DNA from: Arachnia propionica
GTDB taxonomy: Bacteria > Actinomycetota > Actinomycetes > Propionibacteriales > Propionibacteriaceae
Assembly: GCF_003932785.1 (NCBI RefSeq)
Contig: NZ_RQYT01000034.1
Location: forward strand, 1 to 33,002
Reading direction: 5' to 3'
Length of the DNA stretch: 33,002 bases
Within the stretch, counting starts at the first letter, position 1; every line of letters begins with the position of its first letter. The notes beneath the pieces were generated by a model. That model was given only the letters and a program-made list of their open reading frames with translations, searched no databases and had not been told where the DNA came from. Positions 10,264 through 18,108 of the stretch are shown piece after piece. The position numbers and the translations under genes were made by a program.

Positions 10264-10365
10264 TCGCCTGCCCTGACTGCGATTCGCCTGCCATTTTCCG
10301 GGCTCGCCTGTCTTTCAACACAGGCAATTCAAGAGAAGGCAGGCTTTCCGCCCCAAGGCAGGCGA
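10264..10365. repeat. Six-fold short-repeat palindrome (three direct, three inverted)
   Basis: The word TCGCCTGYC occurs at 10264-10272, 10284-10292 and 10304-10312, exactly 20 bp apart. Its reverse complement follows at 10319-10327 (7 of 9 match), 10338-10346 (7 of 9) and 10357-10365 (9 of 9), exactly 19 bp apart. The whole is a 102-bp imperfect palindrome with its centre near 10315, where GCCTGT and ACAGGC can close an 8-nt loop. It fills the gap between the convergent genes satD and ppk2. It might act as a two-way terminator, a cruciform, or a multi-site protein-binding array; the period near two helical turns favours binding sites on one face. Confidence 0.75.
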
Positions 10366-10401
10366 AACCGACCCGGCACGGACGGAAGGACGCGCGGGGA
10401 T

Positions 10402-11337
10402 TCAGTCCTCGTTCTCCTCCGGCTGGACGATCTCGCCGTCGGCGTTCTGCTTGGCCCACTTCTTGCGGCCACGCTGCACGATGAGCGGATCGGTCGGCTT
10501 GATGACCGACGGGTCCTTGTCGTCGTAGTCGTGGCTCTCCAGGAACAACCGCATCGCGTTGAGGCGCGCCCGCTTCTTGTCGTTCGACTTGATCCGGTAC
10601 CAGGGGGCCAGTTCCGTGTCGGTCTGCTTCAACATCGCCGACTTCGCGTTCGTGTAGTCCTCCCAGCGATCCAGGGACTCCAGATCCATTGGGGACAGCT
10701 TCCAGCGTCGCACCGGGTCGAGCTGACGGATCGCGAACCTCGTGCGCTGCTCCCGCTGCGTCACCGAGAACCACAGCTTCGTCACGGTGATCCCCGACTC
10801 GATGAGCATCTGCTCGAACACCGGGGCCTGCTTCATGAAGGTCTGGTACTCCTCATCCGTGCAGAACCCCATCACCCGCTCCACACCGGCCCGGTTGTAC
10901 CAGGAGCGGTCGAACAGCACGATCTCCCCCGCCGTCGGCAGATGCTTGATGTACCGCTGGAAGTACCACTGACCACGTTCGGTGTCGCTCGGCTTGTTGA
11001 GGGCGACGACCCGGGCGCCACGCGGATTGAGGTGCTCGGTGAACCGCTTGATGGCGCCACCCTTGCCCGCCGCGTCGCGCCCCTCGAACAGGATGATGTG
11101 CTTGGTGCCGTTGTCCTGCGCGGAGTACTGGAACTTCAGCAGTTCGATCTGCAACTGCCGCTTCTCGGCCTCGTACTCGTCCCGGCTGAGCAGCTCGTCG
11201 TAGGGGTACTTGTCCCGCCACGTCTCCACGGCCGCCCCCATCGGGTCGATGAGGAACTGGTCCTCACCATGGACGTCACCGACGCTGTATCCCTGATCCC
11301 GGACCATGTCGATGAACTCACGCAGGTTCTGATTCAT
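10402..11337 (-). CDS. ppk2: Polyphosphate kinase 2
   Basis: PPK2 enzymes use polyphosphate to phosphorylate nucleoside di- or monophosphates. The 311-residue single-domain product has Walker A GRDAAGKGG at residues 86-94 and the Walker B-like VLFDRSWYNRAGVE around D143-R144. The lid contains the ERGQWYFQRYIKHLP motif, and SPMDLESLDRWEDYTNAK is also typical. It belongs to the one-domain type, usually class I, which acts on nucleoside diphosphates; the subclass is inferred. No good ribosome-binding site is visible before the ATG. ppk1 lies elsewhere in the window, so both kinases are present. Confidence 0.95.
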   Translation of the reverse strand: MNQNLREFIDMVRDQGYSVGDVHGEDQFLIDPMGAAVETWRDKYPYDELLSRDEYEAEKRQLQIELLKFQYSAQDNGTKHIILFEGRDAAGKGGAIKRFTEHLNPRGARVVALNKPSDTERGQWYFQRYIKHLPTAGEIVLFDRSWYNRAGVERVMGFCTDEEYQTFMKQAPVFEQMLIESGITVTKLWFSVTQREQRTRFAIRQLDPVRRWKLSPMDLESLDRWEDYTNAKSAMLKQTDTELAPWYRIKSNDKKRARLNAMRLFLESHDYDDKDPSVIKPTDPLIVQRGRKKWAKQNADGEIVQPEENED

Positions 11338-11446
11338 GGCTCAAGGGTGACACAGGCCCCACGACGACAACAGGGCGGCCATCGACAACAACCCTCGGAG
11401 TTGCTTGAGCACTCCCGACGAAACCGCCACGCCGCACCGGGTCGGC

Positions 11447-12673
11447 TCAGTCATCGAGGGGGTCCGCCATCAGGAAGTCCACGATGTTCAGGTGCTGGAT
11501 CCCGTTGCGTCCCCGGGGGATCGGATCCATGCTCACCACCGTCTTGGGATGGTTGTCCGGGATCGCCTCCAGGACACTGAACTCCCGCTCCACCGTCGCC
11601 CGGTCCGCCAGCAGATAACTGACCTGGACGTACCACGTGCGCTCTCCTCGCCGAGCGACGAAGTCCACCTCCTTGGCCCCACGCCAGCCCACCTCCACCG
11701 TGTAGCCACGCGACCGCAGCTCACCGTGAACGATGTTCTCCAGAGTCAGTTCCACGTCGGCACGATTGTCGAAGCCGAGGGCGGTTCTCAGCCCCTGGTC
11801 GACCACGTAGTACTTCTCATCGGCGCGCAACAGTTGTTTGCCGACGACGTCCATCCGGGGAACCTTGTCCACCAGGTAGGCCTCGGCGCAGTGCCTCAGG
11901 TACGCCAGCACGGTGTCCACGCTCACCGCACGTCCCTCACTCCTGATGTACCGGCTGACCGACTGGGCGGAGAAGGTCCGTCCCACGTTCCCGACGCAGT
12001 AACGCAGGATCCGCCGGAACATGTCCACGTCACGGATCGCGAAGTGCTCGATCACATCCTTGACCACGACGGTGTCGAGCAGGCTGTCGAGATACTGCAC
12101 AGCGGCCCGGGCGTCAGCATCGAAGTACTTCAGCACCGGAAATCCCCCCAGGACCAGGTACTGCTCGAAGAGTTCCTGGATCTGGTCCCGGGTGGCACCG
12201 TCGGGATGCCGCAGCTCCACGAACTCCCGGAAGGCCAGGGGACGGATCGGAAACTCGACGAATCGTCCTGCCAAGTGGGAGCTCAGTTCGCTCGCGAGCA
12301 TCGTGGAGTTGGAGCCGGTGAGGTAGAGGTCGCAGTTCCAGTCCACCCGCAGCGCGTTGACCACGTCCTCCCAGCCAGGCACCTGCTGGATCTCGTCGAG
12401 GAAGATGTGGACTCGGGCGTTCCTGTCCGGCAACCGCGCGCCCAGGTGTTCCATCAGGGCGGGAGCAGTGCGGATGCCCAACCCCTCCCCGGACTCCAGG
12501 TTGAGTCTCACCTGCGCGGCCTGCGGGTCCTTGGCGGCGGCCTCGTCGGCCACCATGCCCAGCAGCGTCGACTTCCCACAGCGCCGCACCCCGGTCAGGA
12601 TCTTGACCACCGGGACGTCCATGAATGGACGGATGCGCGCCAGGTAGCGGGGCCGATCGACGATCCGTTCCAT
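11447..12673 (-). CDS. AAA_14/DUF4143 ATP-binding protein
   Basis: The 408-residue product joins an N-terminal AAA_14 ATPase domain (about 15-150) to a DUF4143 domain (about 200-365). Walker A GVRRCGKST is at residues 28-36, Walker B VHIFLDEIQQV at 88-98, and a sensor-like LYLTGSNSTML at about 116-126. The C-terminal part contains KEVDFVARRGERTWYVQVSY, resembling a PD-(D/E)XK nuclease core with Gln in place of the usual Lys. The family is widespread in anaerobes and archaea, often as accessory genes; its role is not established. GGAGGGAGGGG precedes the ATG. Two identical-type palindromes upstream suggest tight repression. Confidence 0.9.
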   Translation of the reverse strand: MERIVDRPRYLARIRPFMDVPVVKILTGVRRCGKSTLLGMVADEAAAKDPQAAQVRLNLESGEGLGIRTAPALMEHLGARLPDRNARVHIFLDEIQQVPGWEDVVNALRVDWNCDLYLTGSNSTMLASELSSHLAGRFVEFPIRPLAFREFVELRHPDGATRDQIQELFEQYLVLGGFPVLKYFDADARAAVQYLDSLLDTVVVKDVIEHFAIRDVDMFRRILRYCVGNVGRTFSAQSVSRYIRSEGRAVSVDTVLAYLRHCAEAYLVDKVPRMDVVGKQLLRADEKYYVVDQGLRTALGFDNRADVELTLENIVHGELRSRGYTVEVGWRGAKEVDFVARRGERTWYVQVSYLLADRATVEREFSVLEAIPDNHPKTVVSMDPIPRGRNGIQHLNIVDFLMADPLDD

Positions 12674-12690
12674 GACACCCCTCCCTCCAT

Positions 12691-12750
12691 TTGTCGATCA
12701 TAGTCGACAAAACCGATACTCGGGGCCTGGTTGTCGATCATGGTCGACAA
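12691..12750 (-). promoter_or_regulatory. Paired operators over the AAA_14 gene promoter
   Basis: Two 20-bp palindromes, TTGTCGATCATAGTCGACAA at 12691-12710 and the same with one change (G for A) at 12731-12750, lie exactly 40 bp apart. On the minus strand the nearer one contains TATGAT (12702-12697), a good -10 box, about 24 nt upstream of the start codon. A protein bound there would block the promoter. The 40-bp spacing puts both sites on nearly the same helix face. The cognate regulator is unknown. Confidence 0.75.
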
Positions 12751-12822
12751 CAGCACGTCGACCCACTGTCGAGTAGGGGCGTCACCGCGTGGAGTGACAG
12801 CCGGGCGCCAGGGTGATGGCGG

Positions 12823-13206
12823 TCACTTCACCACGACGGTGTAGGTCTCGGGCTCGCTGTTCTGCTGACAGTCCTCCGGCCCGTTGCCGAAGAAGCACCC
12901 CCTGACGTCGATGGTGGTCGTCCCGGCCTTCACGCCCTTGACCACCATCGTCGTCCTCGACGTGCAGCCCGGCTGCTCCACCTTGCAGCTGCCGACCTTC
13001 AGCTCATGACTCACCGACTCCCCCGTCACCCCACTGATCTGCGGGCCGGTGCGCGCACTGTGGTTGGTTCCCACGACGGGGATGATGACGACCTCACCGA
13101 CCGCGATCTCGAAGGAACGTTCATGTGGTTCAGCGGTGCGGGTCCCCGCCTCGCAGCCCGCCAGCAGCAGCATCGCAGCCAGTGCCACAGCACCCTGGAT
13201 CCTCAT
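12823..13206 (-). CDS. Small secreted lipoprotein of unknown function
   Basis: The 127-residue precursor starts [18 protein letters not shown], a lipoprotein signal with lipobox LAGC. The mature part of about 107 residues is rich in beta-strand pattern ([41 protein letters not shown]), suggesting a single Ig-like or chagasin-like sandwich on the outer face of the membrane. It has five further cysteines, which could form disulphides. GAGGAG lies before the ATG. The frame is open further upstream across tpx, but the signal peptide decides the start. It is divergent from tpx. Confidence 0.75.
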   Translation of the reverse strand: MRIQGAVALAAMLLLAGCEAGTRTAEPHERSFEIAVGEVVIIPVVGTNHSARTGPQISGVTGESVSHELKVGSCKVEQPGCTSRTTMVVKGVKAGTTTIDVRGCFFGNGPEDCQQNSEPETYTVVVK

Positions 13207-13302
13207 GGTCACTCCTCGGATTCGGTCTCCGGAACAAGAATGCCCTCCGCAGGGTTCAGCCGCGGACTTCCTTCGACGCTCCGGATCGGCAATGATGCTG
13301 GC

Positions 13303-13797
13303 ATGACTGATATCACCCTCGGCGGCAACCCCGTCCGCACCCACGGCTCCCTCCCCGAGGTGGGCGCCACCGCGCCGACCTTCGAACTGGTCGGCACCGA
13401 CCTCGGAGCCGTCAAGCTGTCGGACTTCGCCGGTTCCCGCCTGGTCCTCAACATCTTCCCCTCCGTCGACACCGGCGTCTGCGCGCAGAGCGTGCGCACC
13501 TTCAACGAGCGCGCCGCATCGCTGGAGAACACCAAGGTCCTGTGCGTCTCCCGCGACCTCCCCTTCGCCCTGTCCCGCTTCTGCGGCGCCGAGGGCATCG
13601 AGAACGTCGCCGTCGCCTCCGACTTCCGCACCACACTGGGTGAGGACTACGGGGTCACCATGATCACCGGCCCCCTCGAGGGTCTGCTCTCCCGCGCCGT
13701 CGTCGTCCTCGACGAGCAGGGCCGCGTCCTCCACGCCGAGCAGGTCGGGGAGATCAAGAGCGAGCCCAACTACGACGCCGCCCTCGCGGTTCTCTGA
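13303..13797 (+). CDS. tpx: Thiol peroxidase
   Basis: Atypical 2-Cys peroxiredoxin that reduces peroxides using thioredoxin. The 164-residue product has normal Tpx length. The peroxidatic cysteine is C60 in [16 protein letters not shown] and the resolving cysteine is C94 in SRFCGAEG, the usual Tpx positions. The frame could extend to 13006, but family alignment starts at [11 protein letters not shown]. No Shine-Dalgarno sequence is visible; AATGAT at 13291-13296 lies 6 nt before the ATG, so a leaderless transcript is possible though the box is weak. Confidence 0.96.
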   Translation: MTDITLGGNPVRTHGSLPEVGATAPTFELVGTDLGAVKLSDFAGSRLVLNIFPSVDTGVCAQSVRTFNERAASLENTKVLCVSRDLPFALSRFCGAEGIENVAVASDFRTTLGEDYGVTMITGPLEGLLSRAVVVLDEQGRVLHAEQVGEIKSEPNYDAALAVL

Positions 13798-13818
13798 TCC
13801 CTGACGCGGGGCCGGGGC

Positions 13819-14751
13819 TCACCCGAGCCTCGGCCTCACGTGGAGGCCGACCTCCGGATCGACGAGCGGCTCCTGGGCTGCCTGGATGCCGTCGACGGTG
13901 AGCGTCGCCGTCACCGGCACCGCCCGTTTCACCAGGCCGAGGGCGATCGGCCCCAGTTCGTGGTGCCGGGCGGACGACCCGACGAAACCGACCTGCCTGC
14001 CGTCGAGTTCCAGCGCCGCACCGGCCGCGGGCAGTGCCTCCGCGGATCCGTCGAGGTGCAGCAGCACCAGCCGACGCGGCGGCCTGCCGAGGTTGTGGAC
14101 GCGTGCGACGGTCTCCTGGCCCCGGTAACAACCCTTGTCGAGATGGGTGCCGAACAGGCCGATCTCGTTGGGGATCGTCCGGTGGTCCGTGTCGACGAAG
14201 ATGCGCGGCACCCCTGCGGCGATGCGGTGGGCCTCGAAGGCCCACGTCCCGGCGCGGATCCCTTCCGGCAGGGCCGCGTCCCGGGGGCGCAGCACCGCCC
14301 GGCCGCCGAGCCACGACCATGACGGCCACCCCTCGGGCACGACAACCCTCTCCCCCACCCAGGCCAGGGCGAGGTCGTCACGCAGCCGAACCTCCACTCG
14401 CATCATGAACCGCATCCGGTCGAGGAACTCCACCAGCTCCGCGCCACGCCCCGGCTCGGTCCAGGCCAGCAGCCGCTCCCCATCGTCAACCCCCGACAGG
14501 ACGTGTTCGACGTGGCCGTTGGGTGACAGCACCAGCGCGTCGGTGGGCTCGCCCGCCGACAGCCCCGACAGGTGCTGGCTCGTCAACGAGTGCAACCAAC
14601 CGAGTCGGTCCGGCCCCGCCACCTCCACGATGTCGCGGTTCGACAGATCGACGACGGCGGCACCCGCCTCGATGGCCCGTCCCTCCGCGACGGGGTTGCC
14701 GTCGTGCCAGACGAGACTCTCGTCGATCCCGTCCTCGACGAGGACGCTCAC
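13819..14751 (-). CDS. ygfZ: Folate-binding YgfZ/GcvT-domain protein
   Basis: Tetrahydrofolate-dependent factor for maintaining certain iron-sulphur enzymes. The diagnostic K-G-C-Y-x-G-Q-E motif is present in DKGCYRGQETVARV, with GcvT-like N-terminal segments (VVDLSNRDIVEVAGPDRLGWLHSLTSQ). I chose the GTG at 14751, which overlaps the stop of the upstream nitrobindin gene by 4 nt (GTGA) and gives 310 residues; another GTG at 14775 would give 318 residues and a 28-nt overlap. It is the last gene of a three-gene minus-strand operon. Confidence 0.9.
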   Translation of the reverse strand: MSVLVEDGIDESLVWHDGNPVAEGRAIEAGAAVVDLSNRDIVEVAGPDRLGWLHSLTSQHLSGLSAGEPTDALVLSPNGHVEHVLSGVDDGERLLAWTEPGRGAELVEFLDRMRFMMRVEVRLRDDLALAWVGERVVVPEGWPSWSWLGGRAVLRPRDAALPEGIRAGTWAFEAHRIAAGVPRIFVDTDHRTIPNEIGLFGTHLDKGCYRGQETVARVHNLGRPPRRLVLLHLDGSAEALPAAGAALELDGRQVGFVGSSARHHELGPIALGLVKRAVPVTATLTVDGIQAAQEPLVDPEVGLHVRPRLG

Positions 14752-15266
14752 TGCCGCTTCGAGAGTCGGGCCCACATGTGCGGGCGCAGCTCGTGGTCGG
14801 CGGTGGAGCGGTCGAGCGCGTACATGAGGTCCCCCTCGACCTTGCCGTACAGCCGTTGCCCGGAGCTGTGGGACACCGTGGCGCCCTCAGTCCGCACGAC
14901 GGCATCCGTGAGCAGGTCGATGCGGGTCACCTGGATCTTCCCGACCAGCACCTCCGTCCAGCCGTCGGAGTGGGCGAGCGTCACCTCCAGGGACGCATCC
15001 GCCTTCGGCCGCCAGAACCCCGTCTCCATCCCCAGCGGCTGGTCGAACACCCCCTCGTCGGACATCCCGAAGGTCTGTGAGACGTAGAACAGGTAGTTGC
15101 CCCCATCGTGGCTGAACTCGATGCGCTGCTCGAAGGTGAAGTCGTTGCCCTCGTGATCGGTGCCGTTGCCGGCGCCCTCCCACGTGCCGACGAGCCACCC
15201 CAGCGCGATGAGTTCCTGGTTGAGACCCGCCGGGGCCTCGATGTCGATCCCCTTGAGTTCTGCCAT
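14748..15266 (-). CDS. Nitrobindin-like heme-binding beta-barrel protein (FABP/DUF1794)
   Basis: The 172-residue product has the nitrobindin signature GTWEGAG at residues 27-33 after LGWLV. The C-terminal RPHMWARLSK segment holds the histidine that normally ligates heme in this family. Nitrobindins are ten-stranded barrels whose ferric heme binds NO and isomerises peroxynitrite, so a role in nitrosative stress is likely by family. GGAAGGA precedes the ATG. It follows a 31-codon membrane peptide by one base and overlaps ygfZ. Confidence 0.88.
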   Translation of the reverse strand: MAELKGIDIEAPAGLNQELIALGWLVGTWEGAGNGTDHEGNDFTFEQRIEFSHDGGNYLFYVSQTFGMSDEGVFDQPLGMETGFWRPKADASLEVTLAHSDGWTEVLVGKIQVTRIDLLTDAVVRTEGATVSHSSGQRLYGKVEGDLMYALDRSTADHELRPHMWARLSKRQ

Positions 15267-15267
15267 G

Positions 15268-15363
15268 TCAGTCCTTCCGTCTCCTCACCTGGGTGATCGC
15301 GAACCACGCGGCAGCCACCGCCACGGCGACGGCGGCCACGATCAGCACCCAGACCGCGATCAT
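15268..15363 (-). CDS. 31-residue single-span membrane peptide
   Basis: This short frame starts MIAVWVLIVAAVAVAVAAAW, a complete membrane span, and ends in the basic tail QVRRRKD, so the C-terminus should face the cytosol. Its TGA is one base before the nitrobindin ATG, as expected in an operon. An in-frame GTG two codons upstream is an alternative start. No strong ribosome-binding site is seen. The position and clear membrane character support a real small gene, but short hydrophobic frames arise by chance in GC-rich DNA. Confidence 0.5.
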   Translation of the reverse strand: MIAVWVLIVAAVAVAVAAAWFAITQVRRRKD

Positions 15364-15419
15364 GCTCACGGGCCACCACGATACCTGCCACGACGAGGAC
15401 CAGATGGTAGACATGGCCC

Positions 15420-15857
15420 ATGCGTGCTGTCATCTCCCGGGTGTCGTCGGCCAGCGTGACGGTGGACGGCGAGGTGGTGGGCGAGCTGCCCCGTCCCGGC
15501 CTCCTCGTGCTGGTGGGGATCGCCCACGGCGACGACGATTCCGCCGCCCGTGCCCTCGCCGCGAAGATCTGGGGGCTGCGGATCCTCGACGGGGAGGTCT
15601 CCGCCAGCGACATCGACGCACCCATCCTGGTGGTCAGTCAGTTCACCCTCCACGCCAGCACCCGGAAGGGGCGTCGGCCCGGCTGGTCGAAGGCCGCTCC
15701 CGGCGCCGTCTCGGAGCCGATGGTCGAGACGTTCGCCCGGGCCCTGGAACAGCTGGGCGCGACGGTGGCGCGTGGCCGGTTCGGTGCGGACATGCAGGTG
15801 GCCTCCGTCAACGACGGACCGGTCACGATCCTGATCGACACCGAGAACTGGGAGTGA
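15420..15857 (+). CDS. dtd: D-aminoacyl-tRNA deacylase
   Basis: Hydrolyses D-aminoacyl-tRNAs (and Gly-tRNA-Ala), a proofreading activity. The 145-residue product is the standard length. It begins [21 protein letters not shown] and has the two active-site motifs, SQFTLHA at mid-length and [10 protein letters not shown] near the C-terminus, whose Gly-cis-Pro gives chirality discrimination. No ribosome-binding site is seen; TAGACA at 15408-15413 with CTGCCA 17 bp upstream is a weak candidate for a leaderless promoter. Its 3' end overlaps the convergent arsenate-reductase-like gene by 35 nt. Confidence 0.96.
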   Translation: MRAVISRVSSASVTVDGEVVGELPRPGLLVLVGIAHGDDDSAARALAAKIWGLRILDGEVSASDIDAPILVVSQFTLHASTRKGRRPGWSKAAPGAVSEPMVETFARALEQLGATVARGRFGADMQVASVNDGPVTILIDTENWE

Positions 15858-16308
15858 TGACGACGGTGGGTTCGTCCTCCTCCTCGTCGATCTGGAGGTC
15901 CTCGACCCCGAGCTCCTTGATGAGCCCCGCGACCCGGTCGTCCAGTTCGTCGCGGATGAGATCCATCCTGGTCTCGCCCTGGATGCCGTGGGCGGAGGGC
16001 TCGTCGAGGTGCCAGGCCTCGATGGTCCCCTTCATCCCGGGCACGGGCGCCACCACGGCCTCATAGCCGAGGACGACGACCCGGTCCACGTCGGCCAGCA
16101 GCTCCGGATCGAGCAGGGTGGGCCTCTCGTTGCCCAGCACCACGCCGAGCCGGGCGAGGCTGGCGCGGGCCTCCTCATTGACGGCGGGTCCGGGCCGGGT
16201 GCCGGCGGAGTACACGTCCACCCGCCCACCGGAACGGCTTCGGAGCAGCGCCGCCGCCATCTGGCTCTTTCCGCTGTTGCGGGAGCAGACGAACAGGACA
16301 CTCGGCAT
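15823..16308 (-). CDS. Low-molecular-weight phosphatase / arsenate reductase-like protein
   Basis: The 161-residue product has the LMW tyrosine phosphatase fold: a P-loop at the N-terminus ([19 protein letters not shown]) with the nucleophilic cysteine at residue 8, and a C-terminal [10 protein letters not shown] segment in place of the usual DP acid loop. The loop has Lys where the classic C-x5-R phosphatase has Arg; I recall the same in actinobacterial mycothiol-dependent arsenate reductases, and mshD is nearby, so a mycothiol-linked arsenate reductase is plausible. The acidic tail is unusual. AAGGAG lies upstream. No other ars genes are in the window. Confidence 0.8.
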   Translation of the reverse strand: MPSVLFVCSRNSGKSQMAAALLRSRSGGRVDVYSAGTRPGPAVNEEARASLARLGVVLGNERPTLLDPELLADVDRVVVLGYEAVVAPVPGMKGTIEAWHLDEPSAHGIQGETRMDLIRDELDDRVAGLIKELGVEDLQIDEEEDEPTVVITPSSRCRSGS

Positions 16309-16433
16309 GAGGTGGCTCCTTGGATCAGGCTACGCGTCAGAGATTACTCATCTCGATGGTCGAACACAGCCCTGCCGAAAACTGGGCAGCCCACCTTTCA
16401 CCCGACGAACCCGGAGTTCCACGGCTCAGCGGG

Positions 16434-17138
16434 TCACCCAGTGGTGAGGAAGTCGACCGCAGCGATGGACACCTGGTCGAGGTCGGCGCCGGGCTCGGTG
16501 ACGCTCACGACGGTGAGGGTGACGGAGCTGGTCGCCACGGCGGGAAACCGCAGTTCCTGCGGGGATGCGCTGTCGCTCGCGAGCGGGTGCGCCACCCATG
16601 ACCCGTCGTCGAAGGTCCACCGCACCTCCGTGATCCGTCGTTCGCGGGCGGCCACGTCGGGGTTCGCGGCCACGTTGCTGACGAGTCGCACCCCCACCAG
16701 GTCGACGGCGTCACCGAACTGGAACGTCAGGGACTGCTCGGCACCGTTCCCCGGGCAACGCCACACGGTGGCGGAGCGTCCATCCAGCAGCACGTCGGGG
16801 GGCTCCCCGGCCTCGCAGGTGCCCTCGGCGAGCAGGGGCTTGACGGGTTTGACGGGGCCGGTCCAGGGGACGGCGGGACGGGTGGGGGCCGTGGCGGCGC
16901 CGGAGGGGTTGGGATGGATCTCCTCCGGCTCCTCGCCCAGCATCAGTGCCCTGACCCCGGCGTAACCGAGCAGGAAGGCGGCGACGGCGCACGCCACCAC
17001 GAGGACGAGCGGCAGGCCGGAGGTGACGGGGATCCGGCCACGGGGCGGCGACTCGACGTGACGTTCCTCACCCGGCCGGACGTCGGAGGACTCGCTGATG
17101 GTCTGCCTGAAGTACTCATCGGGCAGACGTCTGGACAT
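16434..17138 (-). CDS. Membrane-anchored protein with discoidin-like extracellular domain
   Basis: The 234-residue product has a polar N-terminus (1-38), one membrane span at about 41-61 (LPLVLVVACAVAAFLLGYAG), a Pro/Ala-rich linker and an extracellular domain from about 100. That domain has the pattern DVLLDGRSATVWRCPG...LTFQFGDAVDLVGVRLVSN...ITEVRWTFDDGSW, resembling F5/8 type C (discoidin) sandwiches that bind carbohydrate or surfaces. The ligand is unknown. The ATG at 17138 is preceded by TACCAT exactly 6 nt away with no Shine-Dalgarno sequence. It is divergent from mshD. Confidence 0.7.
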   Translation of the reverse strand: MSRRLPDEYFRQTISESSDVRPGEERHVESPPRGRIPVTSGLPLVLVVACAVAAFLLGYAGVRALMLGEEPEEIHPNPSGAATAPTRPAVPWTGPVKPVKPLLAEGTCEAGEPPDVLLDGRSATVWRCPGNGAEQSLTFQFGDAVDLVGVRLVSNVAANPDVAARERRITEVRWTFDDGSWVAHPLASDSASPQELRFPAVATSSVTLTVVSVTEPGADLDQVSIAAVDFLTTG

Positions 17139-17144
17139 GGCGTC

Positions 17145-17150
17145 ATGGTA
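17145..17150 (-). promoter_or_regulatory. -10 box of the discoidin-like gene, probably leaderless
   Basis: On the minus strand TACCAT (17150-17145) is followed by six bases and then the ATG at 17138. This fits the TANNNT consensus, and the start codon falls where transcription should begin. No convincing -35 is visible. Confidence 0.5.
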
Positions 17151-17204
17151 CAAGCCCCCGGACCGCTGGGGATGGTCGACGTCACGGCCCGCGCGCCCCG
17201 TGGC

Positions 17205-17210
17205 TACGAT
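17205..17210 (+). promoter_or_regulatory. Candidate -10 box for the mshD operon
   Basis: TACGAT fits TANNNT and lies about 30 nt upstream of the leader reading frame at 17241 and 92 nt upstream of mshD. A -35 is not clear. Confidence 0.35.
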
Positions 17211-17240
17211 GGAGCCTCGCTGGCCGTTCGGAGGTGTGTC

Positions 17241-17309
17241 ATGGACCCGGTGCTCGTCGGAAAGGGCCGTCGTGGGCCCATGGCCCACTGGGGGTGGCGT
17301 CATGCCTGA
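17241..17309 (+). CDS. 22-codon leader reading frame overlapping the mshD start
   Basis: ATG at 17241 is preceded by GGAGG at a good distance and opens the 22-residue frame MDPVLVGKGRRGPMAHWGWR plus HA. It stops at 17307-17309, inside mshD, whose ATG is at 17302. The arrangement is that of an upstream frame whose translation could control access to the mshD start by coupling. The peptide is basic and has two Trp. It may be a regulatory leader or a chance frame; the ribosome-binding site is better than that of mshD itself (GGGGTGG). Confidence 0.45.
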   Translation: MDPVLVGKGRRGPMAHWGWRHA

Positions 17310-18108
17310 TCCCCTCGCCATCGCCGTCCGCTGCGAGGAGGTCGACGGCGTCAACCCGCTCAACGACTCGTCACGCCTGGTCATCGCGGGGGAACGGGAG
17401 GGCGTCGTCGTCACCCGTCCCCACGGCTTCGCGATCCTGGACGACCACGACGAGACGATTCTCGTGGCGGTGGAGCCCGAGGGTCGACGTCGCGGGATCG
17501 GCTCCGCCCTCCTGCTGGACGCGCTCGACCGACGACCGGAGCACTCGGCGTGGGCCTTCGGCACCCTGCCCGCCGCCCGCGCCCTCGCCGAGCACCTCGG
17601 CCTGAGGCCGGTCCGGGAACTCCTGCACATGGGCCGGTCCCTGACCGCCGCCACGCCCGCGGCGCCCCCGGAGGGCGTCCACATCGGCACGTTCACCGAC
17701 GCGGACGCCACGGCCGTTGTCGCGGTCAACCGTGCCGCGTTCAGGAACCATCCGGAGCAGGGGCGACTGGACCTCGACGGGTTCCGCGCGCTGACCCGTC
17801 AGCCCTGGTTCGATCCCGCGGGGCTCCTCACCGCCCGCATCGAGGGGCAGCTGGTGGGTTTCCACTGGACCAAGCGTCACGACGCCACCACGGGAGAGGT
17901 CTACGTGCTGGCCGTGGATCCCGCCTTCGAGGGACGCGGGATCGGCCGTGCCCTCCTCGACCACGGGCTGGCCCACCTGACGGCCGTCGGCTGCCGCACC
18001 GTCGAACTGTACGTGGAGGCCGATCAGCCGCGGGTCGTGGCCCTGTACCGCGCCTCGGGGTTCGACACCCTGTCCGTTGACACCAACTACCGTCGGGAGC
18101 CCTCATGA
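17302..18108 (+). CDS. mshD: Mycothiol synthase
   Basis: MshD acetylates Cys-GlcN-Ins with acetyl-CoA in the last step of mycothiol synthesis. The 268-residue product contains two GNAT domains. The first includes [19 protein letters not shown] and the second [23 protein letters not shown], both with the acetyl-CoA-binding R/Q-x-x-G-x-G/A loop, and the protein ends with [18 protein letters not shown] as in MshD. The ATG at 17302 overlaps a short leader frame. Its TGA overlaps the ppk1 ATG (ATGA), so the genes form an operon with mutT1. It is slightly shorter than typical MshD (about 300 residues) at the N-terminus. Confidence 0.9.
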   Translation: MPDPLAIAVRCEEVDGVNPLNDSSRLVIAGEREGVVVTRPHGFAILDDHDETILVAVEPEGRRRGIGSALLLDALDRRPEHSAWAFGTLPAARALAEHLGLRPVRELLHMGRSLTAATPAAPPEGVHIGTFTDADATAVVAVNRAAFRNHPEQGRLDLDGFRALTRQPWFDPAGLLTARIEGQLVGFHWTKRHDATTGEVYVLAVDPAFEGRGIGRALLDHGLAHLTAVGCRTVELYVEADQPRVVALYRASGFDTLSVDTNYRREPS

